Assembly: GCA_043513745.1 (NCBI GenBank)
Contig: CP121341.1
Span: 310,001-374,000 of the forward strand
Length of the DNA: 64,000 bases
Direction: 5' to 3'
Source of the DNA: Henriciella sp043513745
GTDB lineage: Bacteria; Pseudomonadota; Alphaproteobacteria; Caulobacterales; Hyphomonadaceae
Numbering within the stretch: the stretch's first letter is position 1; the number at the start of each line of letters is the position of its first letter. Shown here one piece after another: positions 43,431-52,294 of the stretch. A program made the translations under genes and the position numbers. The notes beneath the pieces were generated by a model. The model had not been told where the DNA came from and did not search any database. It saw only the letters and a list, made by a program, of their open reading frames with translations.

Positions 43431-45164
43431 TTACGATGCGCCTGCATTGATGGCATCGAACAGTCTGCTCACCCGCTCCCAGGCATCCGCAGGTGGTGAA
43501 GGTGCATCTGAAATAATTCGGCGAGGTGGCACCGACATCCAATCGGGTTGCCAATCAGAATTTTGATCACACCCTATCCCGTCAATTCGGTTTGTGATGA
43601 CCTGTTTTTGAACCTTCGCCGTGTCAGTGCGGCATTCATCGGCGAGGGTTTTGGACCCAATGTCTTCGACCATGGCATTGATGGCGCGTTTGTCCCTGAC
43701 CAAAGTCCAGAAGGTCTCGTCCGGTTGCCAATATTTGGACGGGTCAGCCTCGCAGACATGCAGTACGGCTTCGACCACATTGCCGCCTGCTTCGAGCGTT
43801 TCAGACATGACAAAGGCGACAATATCGAACACATCTTCATCGCTCATCTGGAGTAAGGCGGCGAATATCTCGACCAGACGATAGCTATCTGAATTGCGGC
43901 GCGCTTTGCCATTTACACCTTTGTCTTGGAACAGAGTATCGACTTTTCCTCCAGCCGTTTTGAGCTCGCTCGCCGGAATGCTTGCTTCCACGCTGGCGCG
44001 AGTTTCGGGCGTGCGCGTGCGGCATTCATGGGCGCGAACATCCCAAAGCGCGCTGCCCGTCATCGCATGGGCGATCATCAATCGAAGCGCGATGGCCGGG
44101 CGTTTCAACAGGCTCGCCTGCGCAACCCCGTGGCGATGAAGCAGAATGTATTCAGCCAAAGGCCCGCTCATTTCTGGTTTGATCGGTGCCGTGTTGTCTG
44201 GTTTACCGTTCGAACTTTTCTCCCGACGCCGGGCCTCGGCCTGTGTAAGATATCCCTCGTGAAACGTAACCGTTCCGTCGTGGCGGATTTCGACAAAGAC
44301 TTTTCCGCCCTCCTCCAGCGGGGTCGCCACATGCTCCCATCGCTGAAAGTAATGCCCGCGCTCAAGGCAGATCACATCGCACCATCCAGCATTTTCGAAC
44401 GCATCGACTTTTTCCGAGATCGACTTCGACTGCGCCGCCCAAAACGTGTCCGGGTCGGCAAACACGCCATGATCTCCGAACAGATCGCCAATGATATCGC
44501 CTTCGAAGTGCTCAAGATCAAACAGAGCTTTATCGGTCGTGATCGACACCCCGCCTGTCACCCAAGCGCGGCAGCTTCTCCCAATCGGAGCGCGCTCATT
44601 TTCGCTATTATGCAGTCGGACCCATTCTGCTTGCTGGACTTCGGTCGCAAGGGTCAGTGCCCGGATCGTCGACCGGTCAATTTCCTCGTCAGCATAGAGT
44701 TTCCGGATGGGCGCTATTAATGAGGCGAGCGCCATAACCCGTCTGACCAGCAATTCTGTGACACCGAAGAAATTGGCGATTTCGTCAATGCTTCGCCCTT
44801 CATCGGAAAGGCGCTTGAAGGCGGTGTATTGTTCCATCTCGCTTGCAGGCAAGCGTCCGACATTTTCGATGACGGAGGCTTCAATGGCTGCGGCAGCATC
44901 ATTCTCCGGCATAACCGCGCATGGGATGAGTGGGACCTGCCCCGTTTCTTTCGCGATCTCTTTTAGCGCGAAGAACCGACGCCGACCGGCAACGATGCCA
45001 TAGCCCTTGCCCTCCTTGCGCACGAGCAAAGTCTGGCGAATGCCGCGTTCGCGGATGGACGGCAAAATGTCTGACACGTCAGGTTTCTTGCGCCCATGGC
45101 GCATATTGAGCTTGCTGACTTTCAACTGGTCGAGCGGAATGTGATTGAGGTCTGGGTGAGCCAT
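43431..45164 (-). CDS. ParB/RepB/Spo0J-type partition-like protein of the element
   Basis: A 577-residue protein. The N-terminal ParB nuclease-like domain has LDQLKVSKLNMRHGRKKPDV and YGIVAGRRRFFALKEIA. An HTH follows (SIDEIANFFGVTELLVRRVM). The long C-terminal half (~300 residues) is as in plasmid and ICE ParB-like regulators. No ParA is present nearby, so a role in copy maintenance or gene regulation is more likely than classical partition (inference). ATG 45164 follows GGAG. Confidence 0.88.
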   Translation of the reverse strand: MAHPDLNHIPLDQLKVSKLNMRHGRKKPDVSDILPSIRERGIRQTLLVRKEGKGYGIVAGRRRFFALKEIAKETGQVPLIPCAVMPENDAAAAIEASVIENVGRLPASEMEQYTAFKRLSDEGRSIDEIANFFGVTELLVRRVMALASLIAPIRKLYADEEIDRSTIRALTLATEVQQAEWVRLHNSENERAPIGRSCRAWVTGGVSITTDKALFDLEHFEGDIIGDLFGDHGVFADPDTFWAAQSKSISEKVDAFENAGWCDVICLERGHYFQRWEHVATPLEEGGKVFVEIRHDGTVTFHEGYLTQAEARRREKSSNGKPDNTAPIKPEMSGPLAEYILLHRHGVAQASLLKRPAIALRLMIAHAMTGSALWDVRAHECRTRTPETRASVEASIPASELKTAGGKVDTLFQDKGVNGKARRNSDSYRLVEIFAALLQMSDEDVFDIVAFVMSETLEAGGNVVEAVLHVCEADPSKYWQPDETFWTLVRDKRAINAMVEDIGSKTLADECRTDTAKVQKQVITNRIDGIGCDQNSDWQPDWMSVPPRRIISDAPSPPADAWERVSRLFDAINAGAS

Positions 45165-45196
45165 AGTGGTCTCCTGCTGGGGTAAATTGAAATTGC

Positions 45197-45766
45197 TCAC
45201 CGACACCAAAAGATGTGCACTTCATCGAAATGCATCTCGATGGTGAACACATCGCCGTTCAGCGCCAGGTCCTGACCCATTCCGGCCCAGTCGATGTAGA
45301 ATTGGAAGGCTTCCGGAATCTCCGGGCCGGTTTCTAGCGTTAGGGATTCGGCGAAATCCGCGAGTGAAGTGTAACACCCCGCGTAGTCGTCAAAAGCCGC
45401 TTTTGCCTGTTCGAGGTCACCGCAATAGTGTTCGCAGACTTTTGCTCCGAGTTCGCCGCGCTCGTTGATAAACTCCACGAGATCGCAGACCCAGTCGAAT
45501 CCGGCATATTCTGAAATCGGTGCGCCCTCGAACCCGTCATAGTCGTGAATGGCCCATTCTTCAGCACCCGGCTCAGGGCTCCCATTCAGCATCTGGCGCA
45601 CTTCAGCCCAGATATGATCTTGTCCCTTATCCGCACTGATCCAGCGCCCATGCAGTCGGCCCGCATTGTAGGCTGCCAAACACGCCACATAGATACGAGG
45701 TGTGTCCTTCAGAGGTGATCCGGTGGTACCGACAAGGGGTGCAGGTGTCAGCGGTGTAGCGCTCAT
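45197..45766 (-). CDS. ardA: ArdA-like antirestriction protein
   Basis: A 189-residue acidic protein. PRIYVACLAAYNAGRLHGRW is the ArdA N-terminal signature, and the body is rich in Asp and Glu (DLEQAKAAFDDYAGCY), as expected for a DNA mimic. ArdA inhibits type I restriction enzymes on entry to a new host. The first ~20 residues are a Thr/Pro-rich extension. A nested inverted repeat lies 47-190 bp upstream. Confidence 0.93.
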   Translation of the reverse strand: MSATPLTPAPLVGTTGSPLKDTPRIYVACLAAYNAGRLHGRWISADKGQDHIWAEVRQMLNGSPEPGAEEWAIHDYDGFEGAPISEYAGFDWVCDLVEFINERGELGAKVCEHYCGDLEQAKAAFDDYAGCYTSLADFAESLTLETGPEIPEAFQFYIDWAGMGQDLALNGDVFTIEMHFDEVHIFWCR

Positions 45767-45812
45767 ATCTCATCTCCGTCCCGCCCCGCATTCCTTTCCC
45801 GACAGGCGGGAT

Positions 45813-45956
45813 GGGGCGGCAGGAAAGAGCGACAGCCAGAGCGCACAAGGGCTGGCCGCAAGGGTTCAGGTAGGAGACTTTCAAACGATCTGAGGGCTCA
45901 CCACATCCGGTTCCCTTGCGGACTGACCGCGCTCTGGCAGGCGCGCTGTCCGCCCC
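45813..45956. promoter_or_regulatory. Nested inverted repeats upstream of ardA
   Basis: Three concentric pairs occur: GGGGCGG (45813-45819) with CCGCCCC (45950-45956); GCCAGAGCGC (45835-45844) with GCGCTCTGGC (45929-45938); CCGCAAGGG (45856-45864) with CCCTTGCGG (45913-45921). GACAGC (45831-45836) also pairs with GCTGTC (45945-45950). A single strand could fold into one long interrupted hairpin. Otherwise the 331-bp gap (45767-46097) shows no gene. Confidence 0.7.
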
Positions 45957-46097
45957 AGACCGACTGCTGGGAAAGCTCTACTTATTGAGGCTGCTCAGGA
46001 TTCCATGACTGATGGGCGAGCAAAAGGAGACGAAACGTTCCCCATCGAAGATCTTGTTTTCGTTACAATCGACTGACGATTGCGCTACAAGCACGCC

Positions 46098-46628
46098 ATG
46101 AAGAATGTTGAACCCAAACATTTGGCTGCAGCCGAGCAACTCATAGCCGATCTGGAACGGTTCGATGAAATTACTGTGTTGGTCCTGAATGGACATTTGA
46201 TACTCGATCGACTGCTGACGGAAGGTATTGAAAATTTTGTGCTGCATCCGAGTAAGTTGGATGGTGCACGACTTTCTTTTTCGCAAAAGCTCCAACTAGC
46301 AAGGTCTATGTCCACTAGTTCGCAAGATAGCACGATGTGGAAGCTCATAGAAAAGGTGAACCGGGTGCGAAACGTGTTAGCTCATGGCGACACTAAAATA
46401 TCTCAAACCAGAGCGTTTGAGGCGCTAAGAAGTCAGTATTTTCAAGAGTTCCCAAGCGTTCCAGGCCTCGCTAATGAGAAAATGACCGAAACCATGCTTT
46501 GGGTTTGTGCTATCGCCGCAACCAAAGGTTTCTTGGTGAAATTTTGTGAAGAAGTGGGTCGCCTGAAGGAACACGTCATTGCACTGGATAAGGTATTGAA
46601 TGATGGTCAACTGAGCGGCGACCGGTGA
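46098..46628 (+). CDS. HEPN-like protein of the cargo island
   Basis: A 176-residue helical protein without a signal. RVRNVLAHGD has the R-x4-H spacing of HEPN domains, whose active forms are RNases in toxin-antitoxin and defence systems. The upstream helix pair (AAAEQLIADLERFDEITVL, NGHLILDRLL) fits the fold. ATG 46098 (MKNVEPKH) is preferred; another Met is six codons earlier. Base composition is clearly more AT-rich than the neighbouring transfer genes. HEPN assignment is by motif only. Confidence 0.6.
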   Translation: MKNVEPKHLAAAEQLIADLERFDEITVLVLNGHLILDRLLTEGIENFVLHPSKLDGARLSFSQKLQLARSMSTSSQDSTMWKLIEKVNRVRNVLAHGDTKISQTRAFEALRSQYFQEFPSVPGLANEKMTETMLWVCAIAATKGFLVKFCEEVGRLKEHVIALDKVLNDGQLSGDR

Positions 46629-46656
46629 GCCGTTTCGTGAATGCGGAGGAACGTTT

Positions 46657-46947
46657 GTGTTAAATGATAGGTACTTTGGACCACTAGAGTTCGAAGTCGA
46701 TGCGACCTTGAATGGTATGATCGTCGGCGATGCCATCGTACCATCTGGAATCGAAGTTCTAATTGCCGGAATGGTGACAGGAAACCTGATTGTCAAAAAT
46801 GACGGAGCGGCGATCGTGTACGGCAAGATTAATGGCTCGATCATAAATGAAGGCGGACTTGTGAAAGTTTTTGGTATGGTCCGCGATGTACAAGACAAAG
46901 GCTCCACGAGATCTCATATTGATGAGAATGCCGTCGTGACGGGTTAG
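46657..46947 (+). CDS. Bactofilin-like beta-helix protein
   Basis: A 96-residue protein starting at GTG 46657, six bases after GCGGAGGA. It consists of repeating short strands such as VDATLNGMIVGDAIVPSG, LIAGMVTGNLIVKNDG and VYGKINGSIINEGG, spaced about 17-18 residues apart. This is the turn spacing of right-handed beta-helices like bactofilins. It is shorter than usual bactofilins. It lies 28 bp after the HEPN-like gene. Function unknown. Confidence 0.6.
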   Translation: MLNDRYFGPLEFEVDATLNGMIVGDAIVPSGIEVLIAGMVTGNLIVKNDGAAIVYGKINGSIINEGGLVKVFGMVRDVQDKGSTRSHIDENAVVTG

Positions 46948-47027
46948 TATTGGAGGGCCGGCCGATGTTGCGCGCGATATGGCCATCCTGTATTTGTATA
47001 GATAGCAGGTGACTACTGGAGACCGCA

Positions 47028-47789
47028 GTGTCGGACGAATTGAAATCGCTACAGCGGAAATTGTCAGGCCCGGACTCTACAGAGCAGCACATTCTGCTTT
47101 TGAAGCTTACCGATCTCTTGGAGAATCCCCCGTATTTTGGGGAGAAATGTAATCTGGATGCCGATCAACCTCCTCGCAAATGGTTGGCTAAAGCTCGTGC
47201 CTTGCTTCAACGCTTGGACTCTATCAAAACTATCGAGTTCGACGCAACTTTTCGTATGCTCTCTCAGCATTGGTCCTGGGGAATTAATAATATCAAAGGA
47301 CAGATTCAAAATTCGACCGAAGAGCTTTTGCTCGCGTTGGAGTTAGAAGGACGTTCCGATATCGGCCTAGCTTTTGAGCCCGGGGATACCTACAAGTTTT
47401 TCAGCGCATTGAAGAAAATAGTCGAAGACGCTGAAGAGGCTGTTTGGATCATCGATCCTTACTTCGATGGTGAGGCATTCGACAATTATCTTTCAGGGGC
47501 TTCCGCGAGCCTCAATATTCGCATTCTCGCGGACCGTTATTCGAAGGACGTTTCTGTCTATGTGCGAAAGCACGCTGAGCAATTCAGCTCGGTCATCGAG
47601 CTGGCGTCGAGCAAAGAGCTGCACGATCGCGTAATTATTATCGATGAAAGAGACGTTTGGATAATGGGCGCATCGATTAAAGACGCTGGAAAAAAGGCCA
47701 CATACCTCATTCCATTACATGGTGACATATCCTCAGATAAAATCGACACCTACCAGCAAATTTGGTCGCGCGCGAAGCGAATTGAGTGA
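47028..47789 (+). CDS. PLD-like domain protein of the cargo island
   Basis: A 253-residue protein starting at GTG 47028 after GGAG. Residues 1-120 are helical. Residues ~125-250 match the phospholipase D-like domain found in bacterial conflict proteins: VWIIDPYFDGEAF, then HDRVIIIDERDVWIMGASIK. The second basic residue of the HKD motif is Arg rather than Lys. Such domains occur as nuclease-like effectors or sensors. It is 80 bp after the beta-helix gene on the same strand, with AT-rich composition, and probably belongs to one operon with it. Confidence 0.7.
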   Translation: MSDELKSLQRKLSGPDSTEQHILLLKLTDLLENPPYFGEKCNLDADQPPRKWLAKARALLQRLDSIKTIEFDATFRMLSQHWSWGINNIKGQIQNSTEELLLALELEGRSDIGLAFEPGDTYKFFSALKKIVEDAEEAVWIIDPYFDGEAFDNYLSGASASLNIRILADRYSKDVSVYVRKHAEQFSSVIELASSKELHDRVIIIDERDVWIMGASIKDAGKKATYLIPLHGDISSDKIDTYQQIWSRAKRIE

Positions 47790-47893
47790 TGTAGCGTCCT
47801 CGTCCGCATTTGGGATCAAACAACGATCTGCTTATGTCCGCTAATGGGAAGTTCCAGCCCCATCCGAAACCGCCCCGATCTAGTCTCTGGCGT

Positions 47894-49207
47894 TTACACA
47901 TTCCCGACAAGCAGCTCGCGTCTCGCCTGCACGCCAGAACTGATGCTCGCGATCAATGCTTCAGGCACCGTGTTGTCAGCCAACTTTGTAATCGCATCCA
48001 ATGCACCCGGAATTGCTGCGTTCAATTCTTCACAAAGTTGGTCCACCACACCTTTCGGCAAGCCAGCCGCTTCAGCCGTCTGCTCAAAATGGCGTTTTGA
48101 AATTCGCATAATCTGATAGCGATTATTGTCGCCGAGAGACATCGCTAGTTTGTAACGATTGTGAGCGATCCAACCATCGTCCACAATCGGCTGTGCGGAA
48201 ATAATGTCGTACAGAGGCGCTAGGACAAAGCGCCCATTTGGGCGAAGCTGAATGGAAAAATTCTTTGCGTGCCCATCGGTGGCTCCGATGAGCCAGAATA
48301 CCAATTGAGCGCGAAAGAATGCCAGGCGGTCTTCATTTGGTGTGTCGCTCTCCTTCAAGCGGTCCAGAATATCTAAGACCCCGGGTCCTCCATCACGTTG
48401 GTACTTTCTCGTCGATGGAACCGACATGGCTTGACAGAAATCTTCTTGTGGAAGTCGGAGCAATCGACCGTCTTCGGTCCAAAGCCGGTCGAACCGCGTT
48501 ACACTGAGCGTGAGCTGATCTTCAAAGCTCTCGATTGCCGCGTCGGCGACTTCCAGGCCCAGCGCACGACAAAACTCCATACAGACATATTCATTCTGAA
48601 CGCTGTCATTCAGGTCAATATCATCGTGGATGACGCCGATAGCGGGTTTCAAAATATGCGTTGTGGCCGTCGTACCAATCGGCCGATGCCAAACACCATC
48701 TTTCCTCAACAGCGCAGTCTTATCCTGCGCGCCAGCAATCGAGATCCGAAAGTCTTCATCCTCGCGGTCAAGACCAAGTGGATTGACGCGGAGCCCGCGG
48801 ATCAACTGGGCTATTTGTGCTTCGGACAGTTGTTCGCCCTGCACATCGCCGGCCTGACCCGGGTCCTCGTCATCGACCAGAAACTGAAGCGCTCCAACAC
48901 AATCGCGACCCGCCACTGATAAGAGAGAAAACGCATCCGTTCCCTCAGCGCCAAGGCGTTCAGCCACATTGCGTCGGACGCGTTCTGCATCCGGCAGAAG
49001 GTTTTCAAAGACATTCACGACCTCCGCGCCGCGCCATGTTCGTTCGGCGAGCGGAAGCGACGTCGAGACCGGCATGGCATGTTCCCAGGCCAGCCATTCG
49101 GGATTGTAGGCAAAGCTGATGGCACCGCTGGCAGCCTGCTCCAAGCGGCCAACTAAGCGCGCATTCAAGAACACATTGAGGCGTCGGGTCTGAGATCGAC
49201 GCGGCAT
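47894..49207 (-). CDS. hipA: HipA-family serine/threonine kinase toxin
   Basis: A 437-residue protein. The N-terminal HipA_N domain (LNVFLNARLVGRLEQ) is followed by the kinase: SIAGAQDKTALL (activation/ATP loop), GTTATTHILKP, catalytic Asp in GATDGHAKNFS, and DIISAQP. Known HipA phosphorylates glutamyl- or other tRNA synthetases and causes growth arrest; the target here is unknown. It overlaps hipB in a TAATG junction. Confidence 0.92.
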   Translation of the reverse strand: MPRRSQTRRLNVFLNARLVGRLEQAASGAISFAYNPEWLAWEHAMPVSTSLPLAERTWRGAEVVNVFENLLPDAERVRRNVAERLGAEGTDAFSLLSVAGRDCVGALQFLVDDEDPGQAGDVQGEQLSEAQIAQLIRGLRVNPLGLDREDEDFRISIAGAQDKTALLRKDGVWHRPIGTTATTHILKPAIGVIHDDIDLNDSVQNEYVCMEFCRALGLEVADAAIESFEDQLTLSVTRFDRLWTEDGRLLRLPQEDFCQAMSVPSTRKYQRDGGPGVLDILDRLKESDTPNEDRLAFFRAQLVFWLIGATDGHAKNFSIQLRPNGRFVLAPLYDIISAQPIVDDGWIAHNRYKLAMSLGDNNRYQIMRISKRHFEQTAEAAGLPKGVVDQLCEELNAAIPGALDAITKLADNTVPEALIASISSGVQARRELLVGNV

Positions 49208-49452
49208 TAGAACAAGTCCGCAAAGTCGGCGGCGCTACCACGTTTCGAGACAACGAGTTCCAGTTTCAGCGCGGTCAGCGCATCGAAGAAGACTTCCATA
49301 CGTGTGGCGGGCTCGCCCGCTTCAAGTTTGGAAACGGTTGCTTGGCGAACATTCATCCGGGATGCGAGTTCGGTTTGCGACCAGCCGCGCGCTTTGCGCG
49401 CTTTGCGCACCAGATCGCCCGCCATTCGAGGGCTTCTAACGAGATCAACCAT
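49207..49452 (-). CDS. hipB: HipB-family antitoxin
   Basis: An 81-residue XRE helix-turn-helix protein. GWSQTELASRMNVRQATVSK is the HTH core, and the C-terminus (LVVSKRGSAADFADLF) is the tail seen in HipB. It represses the hipBA operon and neutralises HipA. The tandem repeats just upstream are likely operators. Confidence 0.9.
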   Translation of the reverse strand: MVDLVRSPRMAGDLVRKARKARGWSQTELASRMNVRQATVSKLEAGEPATRMEVFFDALTALKLELVVSKRGSAADFADLF

Positions 49453-49482
49453 TCACACACTCCATACGCGTTCGCGAATAAA

Positions 49483-49525
49483 GCTAATATATACGCTAAT
49501 ACGTATAATTCAAGTTAATACGTGA
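49483..49525. promoter_or_regulatory. Three GYTAATAY repeats upstream of hipBA
   Basis: GCTAATATATAC (49483), GCTAATACGTAT (49495) and GTTAATACGTGA (49514) are close repeats in the otherwise AT-rich gap. ATACGTAT at 49499-49506 is a perfect palindrome. They fit an autoregulatory HipB operator (inference). Confidence 0.5.
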
Positions 49526-49570
49526 ACCCGTATAGAAATCTCACTCTACTAATTGCGAAGAGTCGCTTAA

Positions 49571-50458
49571 TCAAGCCGCCGCCCGATCCGGTCCGACATG
49601 ACCGCCAAGTAGTTCCACCAAATATCCACCATCGCGCAATGCTTCAGCTTTCTGAACAAGATACTTCACAGCGTCTTTCATATGCCCGCTTAGCCACTCA
49701 GCATCGACTTTAGTCTTGCCGTAAAGGACGATGGCAATCTCCCTACGGCTCATTCCAAGTTTTAGCGAGTCGAGCACGATCAATCCGTCTCGTAACATAT
49801 GAGTACGCTTCGTCCATTTTGGTGTCTCCGCTTCGGGATCATTTCCGAAAACGCGCATACCTTCCTGCTGCGCTTTGACTTTGCGATCATAGCTTTCGAA
49901 ATCGGAGATCTGCAGTTTCATGCGAACTGGCTCCATCCCAAGCAAAGATATGCCGTGACAACGGGTCTGGAACACGCAGCCATTGCCGCGATTCAGCAGG
50001 AATTCTCGTCCGATGGAATCTGTAAAATGAGAAATCCGAACGAGTGCGACACTGGTGTCATAGATTTCGCAAGTCTCATTCTCTCCCCTCGGAATGACAT
50101 TGATTTCCACCTGGTCTGGAAATGCTTTTTCATTCCAGACCACGTCTGCGTCGATGGCGTTCTTGGATGGATCGGGCATCATGATGAGGCCCCAGCGTTC
50201 TGCCACGGTTTGCGGTACGCGTGATTTCAAAACGCGTATATTATGGCAGACGGTCCGCTCGGAAATGTCGTTTTGATCGAATGCGCTCGCGTCTTCGAGA
50301 AACTCTTCGTTTCGTCGCAAGTATTCCCAGGCCCATCGGTCGGATGTCATCCGCCATAGGTAGTCGTAGCGTTTCAGCACACCGTTAGATTTCAAAGTGT
50401 AAGTCTTCACTATCCCAGCCTCCCCAGCTTGAAAGCAGCGCCGCAATGAAAATGCCAT
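49571..50458 (-). CDS. DUF2285 family protein
   Basis: A 295-residue protein. N-terminal YDYLWRMTSDRWAWEYLRRN resembles the DUF6499-type start of these proteins. The C-terminal 80 residues (RDGLIVLDSLKLGMSRREIA, then AEWLSGHMKDAVKYLVQKAE) are the DUF2285 region. Such genes are typical of Trb-type ICEs, near the integration/transfer control genes, and may encode transcription regulators. ATG 50458 is chosen; codons upstream of it are open to 50653 but unconvincing. Confidence 0.75.
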   Translation of the reverse strand: MAFSLRRCFQAGEAGIVKTYTLKSNGVLKRYDYLWRMTSDRWAWEYLRRNEEFLEDASAFDQNDISERTVCHNIRVLKSRVPQTVAERWGLIMMPDPSKNAIDADVVWNEKAFPDQVEINVIPRGENETCEIYDTSVALVRISHFTDSIGREFLLNRGNGCVFQTRCHGISLLGMEPVRMKLQISDFESYDRKVKAQQEGMRVFGNDPEAETPKWTKRTHMLRDGLIVLDSLKLGMSRREIAIVLYGKTKVDAEWLSGHMKDAVKYLVQKAEALRDGGYLVELLGGHVGPDRAAA

Positions 50459-50527
50459 CGCCGAGCCTTGGACGGGCCGGAGTGTTAACAAAACAAGTCC
50501 AGATATTAACCTTTGGACATAAGTTTG

Positions 50528-50547
50528 GTCCGACTTCAGTTTCGGAC
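50528..50547. promoter_or_regulatory. Palindrome between DUF2285 and trbB genes
   Basis: GTCCGA (50528-50533) and TCGGAC (50542-50547) are perfect 6-bp arms around CTTCAGTT. The divergent 257-bp region (50459-50715) should hold promoters in both directions, so this may be an operator. No other signal was identified. Confidence 0.35.
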
Positions 50548-50715
50548 ACGAATTCACTGTTTCATTTTGAAATTTAGCCCTCTGTCTCAAGTCTAGTTTG
50601 CAAACGGTTGCAGCTAATGGCTCGAGTTCGCATTTAATGGCCCGCGCTCTCACTCATCAGGGTTGAATCTATCCTCCAGTCTGGTCCTCGAAATCAATGC
50701 AAAAGGACCTCCCCG

Positions 50716-51711
50716 ATGGCGCAGCTCGCCCGCAACGCAGAGACCGACTCACGGCGCACAAACATGCTTCGTACGGCATTCTGCCCTGTGGTGCGCGCTG
50801 CGCTGGAGGATCCGGGCGTTATCGAAGTCATGGCAAATCCGGACGGGAGTATCTGGCTGGAACGAGTCGGACTTGGCCTTACAGTTTCTGATGACAATCT
50901 TAGCGCTTGTGATCGCGAACGGGTTATTCGGCTAGTTGCATCATCGATTGGAGAAACCGCCCGCTCGACTTCCCCTATCATCTCGGCTGAGTTGCCAGAG
51001 GGCGGCGAACGGTTTGAAGGGCTATTGCCACCCGTCTCGATGCAACCCTGCTTTTCGATCCGTAAGCCAGCCTCATCTCCGCTCAGTCTTCACGACTATG
51101 TTGAGCAAGGCAGCATTGCGCCAGCGGTGGCGCAGTCATTAAAGGCGTCCATCCAAGCCCGCGAGAATATTCTGATCGCGGGCGGCACGTCTTCGGGAAA
51201 AACCACGTTCGCCAATGCTTTGCTTGGCGAACCCGGCATCGAGAAAGATCGCGTCGTCATTCTTGAAGATACGCGCGAGCTGAATTGCAAGAACGCTAAT
51301 AGAGTACAGCTCCGGACAAGAGGTGATCAGGTCACCCTAAGAGACCTTGTCCGCTCGACCCTGAGATTGAGGCCAGATCGGATCATTGTCGGTGAAGTGC
51401 GCGGCCCAGAGGCGCTCGATCTTCTCAAAGCCTGGAACACAGGTCACCCGGGCGGTCTTACGACACTGCATGCCAACTCAGCGCTCGGCGCGCTGCGACG
51501 TCTGGAGCAGCTGGCACTCGAAGCCACACCGCGCATGCCGCATGAGCTGATCGCCGAAGCGATTGATGTCGTTGTTTTTATGTCGCGAGAGAATGGTGTT
51601 CGGCGCGTGACCGAAGCCATTCGTGTGCTCGGGTTTGACGGCGAGACTTACGAGACTGAACCGCTCACCGGACGCTCATTTTCTCTTATTCAACAAGGAG
51701 TTTCGCAATGA
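50716..51711 (+). CDS. trbB: Conjugal transfer ATPase TrbB (VirB11 family)
   Basis: A 331-residue hexameric secretion ATPase. Walker A GGTSSGKTT (156-164), the Asp box LEDTRELNC, the VirB11 region RTRGDQVTLRDLVRSTLRLR, and VGEVRGPEALDLL (Walker B) are all intact. It powers the mating pore. It is the first gene of the trb operon and overlaps trbC by 4 bp (ATGA). Confidence 0.95.
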   Translation: MAQLARNAETDSRRTNMLRTAFCPVVRAALEDPGVIEVMANPDGSIWLERVGLGLTVSDDNLSACDRERVIRLVASSIGETARSTSPIISAELPEGGERFEGLLPPVSMQPCFSIRKPASSPLSLHDYVEQGSIAPAVAQSLKASIQARENILIAGGTSSGKTTFANALLGEPGIEKDRVVILEDTRELNCKNANRVQLRTRGDQVTLRDLVRSTLRLRPDRIIVGEVRGPEALDLLKAWNTGHPGGLTTLHANSALGALRRLEQLALEATPRMPHELIAEAIDVVVFMSRENGVRRVTEAIRVLGFDGETYETEPLTGRSFSLIQQGVSQ

Positions 51712-52040
51712 TCAATGATCATATCCGATCCATTCACCGAATAACTAAGCTTGGGACCGCGCTTACCATTAGCACCTTGCTCAGCGCACCTGCCTGGGCC
51801 GCTGGTTCCGGCATGCCGTGGGAAGGTCCACTCGATCAGATCCTACAGTCCATTGAAGGCCCAGTTGCACGAATTGTTGCTGTGATCATTATCACGCTGA
51901 CCGGTCTTGCACTGGCCTTTGGTGAAACATCCGGCGGAATGCGCAAGCTCATTCAGATCGTTTTCGGGCTCTCCATCGCGTTCGCGGCGACGAGCTTCTT
52001 TCTCACCTTCTTCGCGTTCGGCGGCGGAGCCCTGGTCTAA
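51708..52040 (+). CDS. trbC: Conjugal transfer pilin TrbC (VirB2 family)
   Basis: A 110-residue prepilin. A signal peptide ends near SAPAWAAG. Two hydrophobic helices (VARIVAVIIITLTGLALAFG; ~80-105) follow, as in VirB2 pilins. It is probably processed by signal peptidase and cyclised by TraF of this element. Overlaps trbD by one base (TAATG). Confidence 0.92.
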   Translation: MINDHIRSIHRITKLGTALTISTLLSAPAWAAGSGMPWEGPLDQILQSIEGPVARIVAVIIITLTGLALAFGETSGGMRKLIQIVFGLSIAFAATSFFLTFFAFGGGALV

Positions 52041-52294
52041 TGCGCGAAGGCTATGAACTCCCCGTGCATCGCTCACTGACTGAACCGATCCTGATGGCTG
52101 GCGCGCCAAGAAGTGCGGCCATCTTGATCGGAACGCTCGCTGCCGTCCTCGCGCTCGGCCTGCGCCTATGGATCCCGGGCCTGATTTTCTGGGCGCTCGG
52201 GCACTCGGCGGCGGTCTTCATGGCGCGCTCCGACCCGGACTTCATGGCCGTTTCTTCTCGTTCCACCCGTCACAAGGCGTATCTCTCATGCTGA
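52040..52294 (+). CDS. trbD: Conjugal transfer protein TrbD (VirB3 family)
   Basis: An 84-residue protein beginning MREGYELPVHRSLTEPILM, the TrbD signature, with one hydrophobic pair of segments (~30-58). It is an inner-membrane pore component. Its 3' end overlaps the trbE start by 7 bp. Confidence 0.92.
   Translation: MREGYELPVHRSLTEPILMAGAPRSAAILIGTLAAVLALGLRLWIPGLIFWALGHSAAVFMARSDPDFMAVSSRSTRHKAYLSC

Noticed and set aside
43926..44720. 264-codon frame antisense to the parB-like gene
   Set aside because: The parB frame has clear ParB and HTH motifs; this frame has none.
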